Positions 43,071 to 54,071 of a stretch of DNA of 64,000 bases are shown piece after piece. This stretch comes from VRUE01 sp963704515 (GTDB taxonomy: Bacteria; Actinomycetota; Thermoleophilia; Solirubrobacterales; 70-9): the NCBI GenBank assembly GCA_963704515.1, contig OY969913.1:2108001-2172000 (forward strand). Direction: 5' to 3'. The notes below the pieces were generated by a model. That model made no database searches. It saw nothing but the letters and a program-made list of their open reading frames with translations, and was not told where the DNA came from. The translations under genes were made by a program, and so were the position numbers. The number at the start of each line of letters is the position of its first letter. Position 1 is the stretch's first letter.

Positions 43071-43982
43071 TCAGCGCCGCGGGGGTCCCCAGGCGGTGCG
43101 CGCAATTGCCGCGTGGGGCATTCCAGCGGTGAGGCTGACGTTGGAACGGCCGGGAAAGTCAACCGCGAGCGAACCGCTCCAGACAGCTGGTCCATGTTTC
43201 GATCGACTGAAGACGGCCGAGCCCGAGAACGGAGCGGGTGGACGCACGCTGGCGAACCTCAGCGTGTGGCGGTAGCGGAAGGTGCCCGGGAGACCACGAA
43301 CGGACACGCCGCGAGCGATGCCGATCCCATCGCGCTTTTCGCTGACGGTGGCGGTGAAGCCCGCTCGACTGCCGGGCGTGTTCTTGTGGGCGACGAACGA
43401 GACGCCGTCGCCGCGCTGAGGTCGCACTCGCAATTCCGCCCCGGGCAGTCCGGGCCCACTCCCGGTCGGAGTGACGTCCCCTGGGCAGACCAGGTCAAGG
43501 ACGAACTGGGGATCGATCGGCGCCCGAGTCGCCGTGACCTCGGTGTACCCCTCCTCGCCGCTGAATTCGATCGTCCCTTCGAAGAAACCGGCGTCATAGC
43601 GCAGCGGCCCGCCGCCACATGAGGACCTCGCCGTCTTCGAGCGGCCGGACGGGCTATACGCCACGTCAATGCGTCCGAGGGAGCCGAGGTCCGCCTGAAT
43701 CGACGTTGCGCTGACGGCGGTGGCAGGCGCGCTGTAGGTCACTTCCCCGCCGGGACCGCGGACCAACACCAGGACGACAGCAGGATGTTTGCCGCGCGCA
43801 GAACCACCGACGACCACGATCGAATAGCCAGCGCTGGCTCGGAGTTTGAACGCGGGTACGGCAACAAGCGTCTTCCCGGTCGCCTGGGGCGGCGGAGACA
43901 GCAGGCAACCGATCGCGAGCACCGCGACAAACAGCACCCACAGTCGTACGCTCGGGAAAGAACCCCTCTCGCCACCCGGCAT
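43071..43982 (-). CDS. Secreted beta-rich hypothetical protein
   Basis: A 303-residue protein with a signal peptide (VRLWVLFVAVLAIGCLLSPP). The mature region is beta-rich (AGYSIVVVGGSARGKHPAVV; GTIEFSGEEGYTEVTATRAP) with isolated cysteines (SSCGGG, LVCPGD) and ends VWSGSLAVDFPGRSNVSLTA. It resembles a recurrent family of secreted proteins in Thermoleophilia-type genomes, but no function is known to me. It converges on the small gene at 42803. Confidence 0.75.
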   Translation of the reverse strand: MPGGERGSFPSVRLWVLFVAVLAIGCLLSPPPQATGKTLVAVPAFKLRASAGYSIVVVGGSARGKHPAVVLVLVRGPGGEVTYSAPATAVSATSIQADLGSLGRIDVAYSPSGRSKTARSSCGGGPLRYDAGFFEGTIEFSGEEGYTEVTATRAPIDPQFVLDLVCPGDVTPTGSGPGLPGAELRVRPQRGDGVSFVAHKNTPGSRAGFTATVSEKRDGIGIARGVSVRGLPGTFRYRHTLRFASVRPPAPFSGSAVFSRSKHGPAVWSGSLAVDFPGRSNVSLTAGMPHAAIARTAWGPPRR

Positions 43983-44011
43983 GAGATCTCACCCTAGACG
44001 GAAGTCGACGT

Positions 44012-44437
44012 TTAGACCGTGCCCTTGGGAGCGATCCACTCGCAGGGCTGGCCGGTGACCTCGGCGATCAGGTCGAAGTCCTTGTCGTAGTGGAGCACGG
44101 TGAGGTCGGCGCGCTGGGCGGCGACGGCGACGACCGCGTCGGTCAGGGAGGGGGCGCGGTGCAGGGAGCCGCCCTTCTCCGCCAGTTGTTGACCGATATC
44201 GAGGGCGCGCGGCCAGTCGGCCTCGCCGAAGGGCGCCTGGTCCAGCGCCCCCAGAACCCGCCGAAGCCCCACGTACTCCTCAGCGTTATTGGTGCTGTGC
44301 AGGAGCTCCCACTGGACCGGGCCACAGGTCGCCAGATCCCCAGCCGACACCAGGCGACTGAACGAGCCGCGCAGCTCCTCCGGAGCATCGCGGCGCCTGG
44401 CTAGCAGCCAGGCGCTCGTGTCGGCTAGGTAAGCCAC
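44012..44437 (-). CDS. vapC: VapC-type PIN-domain toxin ribonuclease
   Basis: A 141-residue PIN domain. The acidic active-site residues are visible: Asp in YLADTSAWLL, Glu in VQWELLHST, Asp in LTDAVVAVAA and Asp in HYDKDFDLIAE. VapC toxins cleave tRNA or rRNA and are held inactive by VapB. It starts nine bases after the vapB stop, the normal antitoxin-toxin order. Confidence 0.92.
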   Translation of the reverse strand: MAYLADTSAWLLARRRDAPEELRGSFSRLVSAGDLATCGPVQWELLHSTNNAEEYVGLRRVLGALDQAPFGEADWPRALDIGQQLAEKGGSLHRAPSLTDAVVAVAAQRADLTVLHYDKDFDLIAEVTGQPCEWIAPKGTV

Positions 44438-44446
44438 CGTCGCCGC

Positions 44447-44662
44447 TCACTCAAAATCAAACGTACGGGGCTTGCGCATCTCCCAGAGCCGATCGAGGGC
44501 ATCGTTCGGGAACTCCCACCGAGAGAGACTCTCGAGAGCATCCTGGCGAACGACGCGCTCGAGCGCCGCGCGGACAGTGGCCGTCGCCCCTTTTGTGCCG
44601 AGGACCTCGGCCGCGCGCTCCACGAGCGATAGATCGAGTATTAGCGATGTGCGCTTTCCCAT
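44447..44662 (-). CDS. vapB: VapB-type antitoxin
   Basis: A 71-residue protein beginning MGKRTSLILDLSLVERAAEV, a ribbon-helix-helix DNA-binding domain, followed by VRAALERVVRQDALESLSRW and an acidic/aromatic tail (LWEMRKPRTFDFE) that should wrap the VapC toxin. ATG 44662 is chosen because it begins directly at the RHH strand. It probably represses its own operon through the inverted repeat upstream. Confidence 0.9.
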   Translation of the reverse strand: MGKRTSLILDLSLVERAAEVLGTKGATATVRAALERVVRQDALESLSRWEFPNDALDRLWEMRKPRTFDFE

Positions 44663-44671
44663 GCGCTCAGG

Positions 44672-44701
44672 ATACGTCCTTCTTCGGCGGAAAGTGCGTA
44701 T
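44672..44701 (-). promoter_or_regulatory. Candidate vapBC operator
   Basis: The imperfect inverted repeat ATACG ... CGTAT, with a 20-base spacer, lies 10-40 bases upstream of vapB in a locally AT-richer stretch. The location suits autoregulation by the VapB-VapC complex. Confidence 0.35.
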
Positions 44702-44843
44702 ATCGATTGGCTGAGCCGGCATATGGAGAACTGCGCTCGCGTTTTGCATGGCCATCTAAGGGCTCAGCGGTCGAAACTCGCCCCCCCTCGCGAGAAGAAC
44801 CTCACGCAGGCAAGCGTCCCGAATCTGATTCGATAGCTGCCCC

Positions 44844-46306
<1,463 letters not shown>

Positions 46307-46310
<4 letters not shown>

Positions 46311-47224
46311 AGGTCCTCGTCAGCGGAGCCAGCGGGTTCATCGGGTCGGCACTCTGCGACGCATTGCTGGTGCGGGGGGACACCGTGGTGGGACTGACGC
46401 GCGACCCGAAAGCGGCGCGCCGCACCAACCCGAGCGTCACCTGGCACGCCTGGGAGCCGATGCTCGAACGCCCGCCGGCCGGCGCCTTCGAGGGGGTCGA
46501 CGGGGTCGTCAACCTGCTCGGCGAGAAGATCAACCAGCGCTGGACCGACGAGGCCAAGCAGCGGATCATGGAGAGCCGCCGCACCGGCACCCACAACCTT
46601 ATCGGCGCGCTCTCCGCCCTCGACCGCAAGCCACGGGTCCTCGTCAGCCAGTCGGCGATCGGCTACTACGGCGACCGCGGCGCAGGTCTCGTCGACGAGT
46701 CGAGCGAGCCGGGCGAGGGCTTCGACGCCGAGGTGACCCGCGAGTGGGAGCGAGCAGCCCACGAGGCCGATGCCCACGGCGTGCGCCTCGTCGTGATCCG
46801 CACCGGCCACGTGCTCGACCCGCGCGGAGGCTTCCTCAAGCAGCTGCTGACGCCGTTCAAGCTCGGCGTCGGCGGCCCGCTGGCGGGAGGCGAGCAGTAC
46901 GTCTCCTGGATCCACGTCGACGACGAGATCGGCCTCCTGCTCTGGGCGCTGGACGACGACTCGGTCAGCGGCACGATCAACGCGACCGCCCCAAACCCGG
47001 CGACCAACCGCGACTTCTCCAAGTCCCTCGGCCGCGCCCTCGGCCGCCCGGCGGTGCTCCCGGTCCCGGGGCTGGCGCTCGATGCGATGTATGGGCGCGA
47101 GTTCGGGGCGGTGCTGCGTGGCGGCCAACGCGTCATCCCCCGCCGGGCGCTCGACCTCGGCTACGAGTTCCGCCACCCGGAGCTGGACGGGGCGCTCGCG
47201 GATCTGCTCGCCCGGCATAGCTGA
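46307..47224 (+). CDS. TIGR01777-family NAD(P)-dependent epimerase
   Basis: A 305-residue short-chain dehydrogenase of the SDR39U1/YfcH type. The Rossmann motif is VSGASGFIGSALCDALLVRG, followed by the family hallmarks VNLLGEKINQRWTDEAKQRI and SQSAIGYYGDRG, and the C-terminal DUF1731 region (LGRPAVLPVPGLALDAMYGR). The substrate is unknown; plant and yeast relatives are linked to cell division or heme-related processes without proof. GTG 46307 overlaps the malic enzyme stop. Confidence 0.92.
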
Positions 47225-47240
47225 GAGCGCCCGGCAACCG

Positions 47241-47272
47241 GCAACCGGGACTCTCGTTTCAGGCCCGGTTGC
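47241..47272. terminator. Hairpin between convergent genes
   Basis: Arms GCAACCGGG (47241-47249) and CCCGGTTGC (47264-47272) with a 14-base loop that contains the methyltransferase stop codon. Likely a shared terminator for the epimerase and methyltransferase genes. Confidence 0.5.
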
Positions 47273-48212
47273 TCTCCCTGGGAGCGCCACCCGGCTTTGA
47301 CGCCCTCCAGTGCACGTACTTCATCCGCCCGCTGATCAGGTCTTCGTATCCGGGCGTATCCCTTAGGCAAAGCATTCCCTCGACAACCGCAACCCGGTGC
47401 GCTTCGACCCGCTCGGCGATTTGCGCCCGGAAAGCGCTCGAGCGGCTGGAGGCGTCCCTGGCCCAGACCACGTTCTCTGTGATGTCCGTGCGACTCTCGA
47501 CGATCAGTCCGGCGGATTCGATCTGAGCGCTGATGTCGTCTGCGTCTTCACCCGAAACGCCGATCACGATGTCGGCAATCAGAAAGGAGCCGCCAGGCCG
47601 GAGCACCCTCGCCACCTGATCGAAGAACCGCTTCCTCGATGGATAGCAGTGCGACGACTCGAGGTTGAGCACGACGTCGGCGCTCTCCGCCTCGACCGGC
47701 AGATCCAGCGCATCGCCCTGCGCGAAGCGGAGATTCGGCTCGCGATGGCGCTCTTTGCCCCAGGCGATCATGCCCTCGTTGAGGTCGATGCCTGTGAACG
47801 ATGCCGAGCGATGCGCTCGGGCCAGATGAGCGCTGCCGGCGCCGGGCCCGCACCCCACCTCGATGACCTCCTCCCCGTCTAAGCGGACGTCGGCAACCAA
47901 CCGGTCATAGAGCTGTTCCGACAGGCGATCGCCGATGTCGGCGGAGTCGTCGTCACCCAACTGCCCCGGGTCGTCGACATAGCCGAGGTTCACGAAGCCC
48001 ATGATTTCCCTGGGCAGGAAGTCGCCGGAGGAGTCGCTGTAGAGCCTGTTCCAGAACGCCCGGCGGAACCGTTTCGACACCCTCCAGTTCCGCGACGCAA
48101 AGTCAACCGCGATCCGCAGCAAACCAAGCAAGAGAGCGGAACGAAGTCTCCACACCAAGCCGCCCGTGCGGTCTGTCGATTCCGATGCGCTGTTCCCTGC
48201 TGACGACTTCAC
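47259..48212 (-). CDS. Class I SAM-dependent methyltransferase
   Basis: 317 residues. SAM-binding motif I is EEVIEVGCGPGAGSAHLARA, then the acidic ribose ligand in FTGIDLNEGMIAWG, DALDLPVEAESADVVLNLES and the post-motif RVLRPGGSFLIADIV. The N-terminal LGYVDDPG and overall layout resemble the mycobacterial phthiotriol/glycolipid methyltransferases, so a lipid substrate is possible. A GGGAGG site lies six bases before the GTG start. Confidence 0.9.
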   Translation of the reverse strand: MKSSAGNSASESTDRTGGLVWRLRSALLLGLLRIAVDFASRNWRVSKRFRRAFWNRLYSDSSGDFLPREIMGFVNLGYVDDPGQLGDDDSADIGDRLSEQLYDRLVADVRLDGEEVIEVGCGPGAGSAHLARAHRSASFTGIDLNEGMIAWGKERHREPNLRFAQGDALDLPVEAESADVVLNLESSHCYPSRKRFFDQVARVLRPGGSFLIADIVIGVSGEDADDISAQIESAGLIVESRTDITENVVWARDASSRSSAFRAQIAERVEAHRVAVVEGMLCLRDTPGYEDLISGRMKYVHWRASKPGGAPRESNRA

Positions 48213-48284
48213 TCAGGTCCCTCCCGGTTGAAAGTGCACCCACCCTCGCACGCCGGCCAGGGAAGTGTCAAGCAATCCGCCCCG

Positions 48285-48743
48285 CTAGCGCGTCTCGCCC
48301 CACAGCGCCTGCCGAAGGGCCGATCCATTTGCGGTATCGATCGAACGCAGGAGGCCTTCCATCGCGTCTTCCCCGTTGCCCGCGACGATCCAGGAGATTT
48401 CGGCGGTTTCGAGGATCGGGCGGGTGAAACGAGCGCGTCTTGGTTCGGGGGCTTCCAAGTAGGCCACCGAGGTGGAGTCCTCGGTAGCCCGACGAGCATT
48501 GGCGCCCACGGTCGCCAAATCGAGCTTCTCGCCATTCCGAGGGCTCGGTAGGCAGATCGCTCGAACGTGAACATCTCCAGCCCCCCCATGGGCCCTCTCG
48601 AGCTCTTCCTTAGCCCGGGCGCACAGAGGAGCTTCCACGTAAGCCGCCACGGTCGCCCCACTGGCCACCCCTCCCCCGCCGCACCCCGCCACAAGCACCA
48701 AGCACGCCGCCAGAACCCCCAGCGATACAGCTGCCTTGGGCAA
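48285..48743 (-). CDS. Lipoprotein resembling a substrate-binding N-domain
   Basis: About 152 residues with a lipobox signal (SLGVLAACLVLVAGCGGG). The mature part (GATVAAYVEAPLCARAKEEL, ANARRATEDSTSVAYLEAPE, RARFTRPILETAEISWIVAG) resembles the first lobe of Leu/Ile/Val-type periplasmic binding proteins, but the second lobe is absent, so ligand binding would need a partner. TTG 48743 gives a normal signal peptide; an ATG at 48782 would add residues encoded by a palindromic element. Confidence 0.75.
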   Translation of the reverse strand: MPKAAVSLGVLAACLVLVAGCGGGGVASGATVAAYVEAPLCARAKEELERAHGGAGDVHVRAICLPSPRNGEKLDLATVGANARRATEDSTSVAYLEAPEPRRARFTRPILETAEISWIVAGNGEDAMEGLLRSIDTANGSALRQALWGETR

Positions 48744-48748
48744 GTCTC

Positions 48749-48828
48749 GGGAGGGCCGGGTACCCCCTCCCAAAACACTCAAGCGAGCCTCCCGGCGAGC
48801 GTTTTGGGAGGGGACACCCGGCCCTCCC
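48749..48828. repeat. Palindromic element, family A copy 2
   Basis: Arms of 28 bp (48749-48776, 48801-48828) with two mismatches. The 24-base loop (48777-48800) is the reverse complement of copy 1 with one change. Inner arms CCCAAAAC/GTTTTGGG are shared and the outer arms (GGGAGGGCCGGGT...) are unique. It lies between the pfk stop and the lipoprotein start. Confidence 0.95.
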
Positions 48829-48833
48829 CCCGC

Positions 48834-49862
48834 CTAGCCAAAAAACACCTCCGCCTCGCCGTAAAGCTCCGGCGGCACGGTCTTGAGCTTGGCCACGGCC
48901 TCGTCGAGGCTGACAAGCCTGATGTCGGTACCGCGCAGCGCGGTCATCTTGCCCCAGTCCCCCGCGTCCACCGCGTCGATCGCGTGCAGGCCAAAGCGCG
49001 TAGCCAGCACCCGGTCAAAGGCCGTCGGCGTCCCGCCGCGCTGGACGTGACCGAGGACGGTGGCGCGCGTCTCCTTGCCTGTGCGCCGCTCGATCTCGCC
49101 CTCGAGCCAGTGGGCGATTCCGCCGAGGGCGACGTGGCCGAACTGGTCGAGCTTCTCGTTTTTGGTCTCGGGCATGCCGCCGACCGGCTGGGCGCCCTCG
49201 GCGACGACGACGATCGGCGCGAAGTTGTGCTCGAAGCGGCGGCCGACGAAGGCGCAGACCCGCTCCAGGTCGAAGGCCAGCTCGGGGATCAGGATCACGT
49301 TGGCGCCGCCCGCCAGCCCGGCGTGGAAGGCGATCCAGCCGGCGTGGCGGCCCATCACCTCGACGATCAGCACGCGGTGGTGGCTGTCCGCCGTTGTGTG
49401 CAGGCGGTCGATCGCCTCCATCGCGATGTTGACCGCGGTGTCGAAGCCGAAGGTGTAGTCGGTGGCGCTGAGATCGTTGTCGATCGTCTTCGGCACGCCG
49501 ACGACCCGCACGCCGTGCTCGCGGTGCAGGCGCGCCGCCGCGCCAAGCGTGTCCTCGCCGCCGATCGCGATCAGGCCGTCAACGCCGTCTGCCTCCAGCT
49601 GCGCCGCGATCCGCTCGGGGCCATCCTCCTCGTTGAACGGGTTGGTCCGCGAGGCGCCGAGGATCGTGCCGCCGCGGGGCAGGATTCCGCGCACCTCGGG
49701 CACGCCGAGCGGCCGGCTGTCGCCCTCCAGCGTCCCCCGCCACCCGTCGCGGTAGCCGACGAACTCGTGGCCGCAGTGTTCGACCCCCTTGCGCACGATC
49801 GCCCGGATCACCGCGTTGAGACCTGGACAGTCCCCGCCCCCGGTGAGCACGCCGATCCGCAT
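48834..49862 (-). CDS. 6-phosphofructokinase, probably pyrophosphate-dependent
   Basis: A 342-residue enzyme that phosphorylates fructose 6-phosphate. MRIGVLTGGGDCPGLNAVIR holds the phosphoryl donor site. The donor-specificity positions read GGEDT (Asp where ATP enzymes have Gly104) and PKTIDND (Lys where ATP enzymes have Gly124), the pair associated with pyrophosphate use as in Amycolatopsis PPi-PFK. Substrate residues VMGRHAGWIAFHAGLAGGAN and LGHVQRGGTPTAFDR are intact. PPi dependence is inferred from these residues. Confidence 0.95.
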   Translation of the reverse strand: MRIGVLTGGGDCPGLNAVIRAIVRKGVEHCGHEFVGYRDGWRGTLEGDSRPLGVPEVRGILPRGGTILGASRTNPFNEEDGPERIAAQLEADGVDGLIAIGGEDTLGAAARLHREHGVRVVGVPKTIDNDLSATDYTFGFDTAVNIAMEAIDRLHTTADSHHRVLIVEVMGRHAGWIAFHAGLAGGANVILIPELAFDLERVCAFVGRRFEHNFAPIVVVAEGAQPVGGMPETKNEKLDQFGHVALGGIAHWLEGEIERRTGKETRATVLGHVQRGGTPTAFDRVLATRFGLHAIDAVDAGDWGKMTALRGTDIRLVSLDEAVAKLKTVPPELYGEAEVFFG

Positions 49863-49934
49863 CGCCCTCAGGTTAGCCAGATGTCGAGTTCGTCGAGGCC
49901 GAATACCTCGAAGCTGTCGCGACGCGCGCTTGGC

Positions 49935-50084
49935 TCAGGAGCTCGGCTTGAAGACCCGGGCGCTCGCGCCGATCAGCAGGATGCCGAAGAAGACCAGGCC
50001 GGAGACGCCGCCGCCCTGGCCGAGCACGGCGTAGACGACCGTGGTCGAGGCGAGGGCCAGGAAGAGGGTGATGATCATTCCCAT
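49935..50084 (-). CDS. 49-residue two-helix membrane protein after trpA
   Basis: A very short gene, ATG 50084 to TGA 49935, reading MGMIITLFLALASTTVVYAV, then SGLVFFGILLIGASARVFK. Two hydrophobic helices flank a Gly-rich turn (LGQGGGVSG). It starts 12 bases after the trpA stop in the same direction and so is probably the last gene of the trp operon. I recognise no named family. The clean two-helix pattern and codon use support a real gene. Confidence 0.7.
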   Translation of the reverse strand: MGMIITLFLALASTTVVYAVLGQGGGVSGLVFFGILLIGASARVFKPSS

Positions 50085-50096
50085 GCGGCCGGCATC

Positions 50097-50959
50097 CTAA
50101 CCGCCGAGGGCGACGCGCGTCTCGCGCAGGAACGATCCCACCGCCTCGCGGGCGCCCTCCGGTCCATCGCCCTCGCTCGCGGCGCGGACCAGGCGGCTGC
50201 CGATGATCACCCCGTCGGCGAGCCGGCCCACCTCGGCGGCCTGAGCCGGCGTGCCGATCCCGAAGCCGACCGCGACCGGGACGTCGGCCTCGGCCCGCGT
50301 CGCGGCAACCAAATCCGCCAGCTCGGGTGGGATCGCCTCGCGCTCACCGGTGGTCCCCACGCTGGAGACGACGTAGACGAAACCCTCGGCGGCGGCGCAG
50401 ATCCGCGCCCGGCGCCCGGCCGGCGTGGTCGGCGCCACCAGCGGCACGAGCGCCAACCCCGCGTCACGGAACGCCTCGCGCACCGGCTCGGCCTCCTCCA
50501 GCGGTAGGTCGGGAACAATCGCCCCCGCGGCCCCAGCCGCCAGCGCCCGCCGAGCGAACTCCGCCGCCCCGCCGTGCGCCAGCACCATGTTGGCGTAGAC
50601 CATGAAAACCACCGGCACCCGTTCGGAGATCGCATCGCAAAGCTCCATTGCCGTCTCGAGGGAGGCTCCCGCCTGCAGCGCCGCAGTGGCCGCGGCATGA
50701 ATGGTCGGCCCGTCGGCCAGCGGATCGGAGAACGGCACCCCAAGCTCAACCAAATCCGCCGACTCCGCATATGCCAAGGCGACAGCCCTCGACGTCTCGA
50801 AGTCAGGGAAGCCACCCATCAGATAGGGCATCAACGCCGCCCGCCCCTCCTCCCGAGCTTTCCCAAACGCAAGGGCGATCCGCTCAGCGCCAGTTGGCGC
50901 TCCCGAGACGGAGGCAGGGGGGTGACCCGATGGAGCCTCCCCGCTGTTGCTCCAGCGGG

Positions 50960-50963
<4 letters not shown>
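50097..50963 (-). CDS. trpA: Tryptophan synthase alpha chain
   Basis: Cleaves indole-3-glycerol phosphate to indole. 288 residues from GTG 50963. The catalytic Glu and Asp lie in DLVELGVPFSDPLADGP; phosphate-binding loops are PDLPLEEAE, VSSVGTTGERE, GFGIGTPAQA and GVIIGSRLVR. The usual protein starts near GAERIALAFGKA; the first 24 residues (MTRWSNSGEAPSGHPPASVS...) are extra and are encoded largely by the palindrome at 50910-50975. The GTG overlaps the trpB TGA (GTGA). Confidence 0.96.

Positions 50964-50975
<12 letters not shown>
50910..50975. repeat. Palindrome straddling the trpB/trpA junction
   Basis: Perfect 20-bp arms (50910-50929, 50956-50975; arm GGAGGCAGGGGGGTGACCCG) around a 26-base loop with inner GGAGC/GCTCC pairing. 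The right arm contains the trpB stop and the trpA GTG start. Confidence 0.95.
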
Positions 50976-52137
<1,162 letters not shown>

Positions 52138-52141
<4 letters not shown>

Positions 52142-52773
52142 GCGGGCGAGACGCTAGCCGCCTGAGCGGCCTCGAAGAAGGCGGCCATCGCGGCGTGGTC
52201 CTTGCGGCCCGGCTCGGCCTCCACGCCGCTCGCCACGTCGACCGCGTAGGGGTGGGTGAGCTCGATCGCGGTGGCGACGTTGTCGGGCCGCAGCCCGCCG
52301 GCGACGATCGCCGGGATCTCGGAGCGGTGGCCGCGCAGCAGGGTCCAGTCGAAGCTTTCCCCGGTCCCGCCCCACAGCCCACGGCCGCGCCGGTCGAAGA
52401 GGTGAAAGTCGGTGCGGAAGGCCTCGGCGGCGTGGATCTCGGCCGCGCTGGCGACGTGGATCGCCTTGATCACCTTGACCCCCGTGCGCCGCGCCACCTC
52501 GGCGCAGAGCTGCGGTCCCTCGGCCCCGTTCAGCTGCACCATCGTCAGTCCGGCGCCCTCGACCGCCTTCGCCACCTCGTCGAGCTCGGGGTTGACGAAG
52601 ACGCCGACCACCTCGCACTTGCGCCTGAAGGCGGCGCAGATCGCCGTCGCCTCGTCGGGTGGGCAGAAGCGCGGACTGCGGTCGTAGTGGATCAGGCCGA
52701 TCGCCCAGGCGCCGAGCTGGACGGCCTCGGCCGCGTCGTCGAGGTTGGTGATCCCGCAGATCTTTACGCGCAC
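52138..52773 (-). CDS. trpF: Phosphoribosylanthranilate isomerase
   Basis: A 211-residue TIM-barrel isomerase of tryptophan synthesis. Catalytic Cys is in VKICGITNLDDA and the acid Asp in FHLFDRRGRG; GGLRPDNVATAIE binds phosphate. Separate TrpF is notable because many actinobacteria use PriA for this reaction. It lies between htrA (21 bases upstream) and trpB. Glu codons are 16 GAG to 1 GAA by hand count, a useful contrast to htrA. Confidence 0.96.
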
Positions 52774-52794
52774 ACCCGCAGGGTACGCGAGCGA

Positions 52795-53994
52795 CTATTT
52801 GACCGAGTTCGGCCGGTTGCCGAGCGTCACGTCGACCTGCTGCGTTTCGCCGTGCCGGAGGACGGTCAGTTCCATCTTGTCGCCGGGCTTGGCGGTGTTG
52901 ACGGCTTCGATCAGCTGTTCCATCGAGTCGATTTCCTTGCCGTCGATTTCGGTGATGATGTCGCCGCCGAGCTTGAAGCTGGCGCCTTCGATCGTCGCTT
53001 CGGTCGAGCCGCCCTTCAGCCCGGCCTTGTCCGCCGGGCCGCCCTTGACGACTTCGGCGACGAGCACGCCCTTTTCGACCGGCAGGTTGACCGCCTTGGC
53101 GAGTGCCGGGGTGATCGTGCCGCCGTTGATGCCAAGGTAGGCGTGTTCGACCTTGCCGTTCTTCTCGATTTCGTTGACGACTTCGCGCGCCGTGTTGATC
53201 GGGATCGCGAAGCCGATGCCGACGTTGCCGTTGCCACCGCCGCCGGTCTCGATCTGCGAGTTGATCCCGATCACTTCGCCCTTCGAGTCGATCAGCGGGC
53301 CGCCCGAGTTGCCGGGGTTGATCGCCGCGTCGGTCTGGATCACGTGGTCGATCGAGAAGCCGTTGGGCGCCTGGATCTGGCGCTGAAGGGCGGAGACGAT
53401 ACCCGTGGTCACCGTGCGGTCGAGGCCGAACGGATTGCCGATCGCGACGACCGGATCGCCGACCCTCACTTTCGAGGAGTCGCCGAGCGCCAGCGGGTGC
53501 AGCTGGTCTTCGGGGGCGTTGACCTTGAGCAGGGCGATGTCGCTGGCAGGATCGGTGCCCACCACTTCGGCCTTCAACTCGGTTTCCGAGGAGCCGAGCT
53601 TGACCTCGATCTTGGTCGCGCCGTCGATCACGTGGTTGTTGGTGAGGACGTGGCCTTCGGTGTCGATCACGATGCCCGAGCCGGTCGCCACCCCGCCGCC
53701 GCTCGATTCGCCTTCGCCGAAGGGGTTGAGGGGCGAAGCTGCGGATTCTTCGGCGGCCAACGTCGATTCGACGAAGGCGACGCCCTGGCCGTCGCGGCGG
53801 TAGATCTGGTTGACGGCGTTGGTGTCGCCGCTTTCCTTGCTGGCGACCGGTGTCGCCAGCGGCTCCGGCAGGGTCGCGGTCGTGCCGCCCTTCGCGTCGA
53901 TCCATCCAGCCGAGATGGCGACCGCGAAGAAGGCGGCGACGACCGCGCCCCCGAGGAGCGCCGAGCCGAAAGGAGTGCCGAAGAAACGCTTCAT
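52795..53994 (-). CDS. HtrA/DegP-type serine protease with PDZ domain
   Basis: 399 residues. A signal anchor (SALLGGAVVAAFFAVAISAG) is followed by a trypsin-like domain with catalytic His in LTNNHVIDGAT, Asp in ASDIALLKVN and Ser in GNSGGPLIDSKG, and one C-terminal PDZ domain (GVLVAEVVKGGPADKAGLKG). It degrades or refolds proteins outside the membrane. It sits between trpC and trpF with its own 77-base upstream gap, an odd position for an envelope protease. Glu codons are 24 GAA to 5 GAG. Confidence 0.95.
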   Translation of the reverse strand: MKRFFGTPFGSALLGGAVVAAFFAVAISAGWIDAKGGTTATLPEPLATPVASKESGDTNAVNQIYRRDGQGVAFVESTLAAEESAASPLNPFGEGESSGGGVATGSGIVIDTEGHVLTNNHVIDGATKIEVKLGSSETELKAEVVGTDPASDIALLKVNAPEDQLHPLALGDSSKVRVGDPVVAIGNPFGLDRTVTTGIVSALQRQIQAPNGFSIDHVIQTDAAINPGNSGGPLIDSKGEVIGINSQIETGGGGNGNVGIGFAIPINTAREVVNEIEKNGKVEHAYLGINGGTITPALAKAVNLPVEKGVLVAEVVKGGPADKAGLKGGSTEATIEGASFKLGGDIITEIDGKEIDSMEQLIEAVNTAKPGDKMELTVLRHGETQQVDVTLGNRPNSVK

Positions 53995-54071
53995 GCGTCG
54001 AAGACCCTAGAGACGATTCCTCAGCGTTTCCTAAACGGCCACGCAGGAGACGCTAAAAGCTGCCGACGGCC

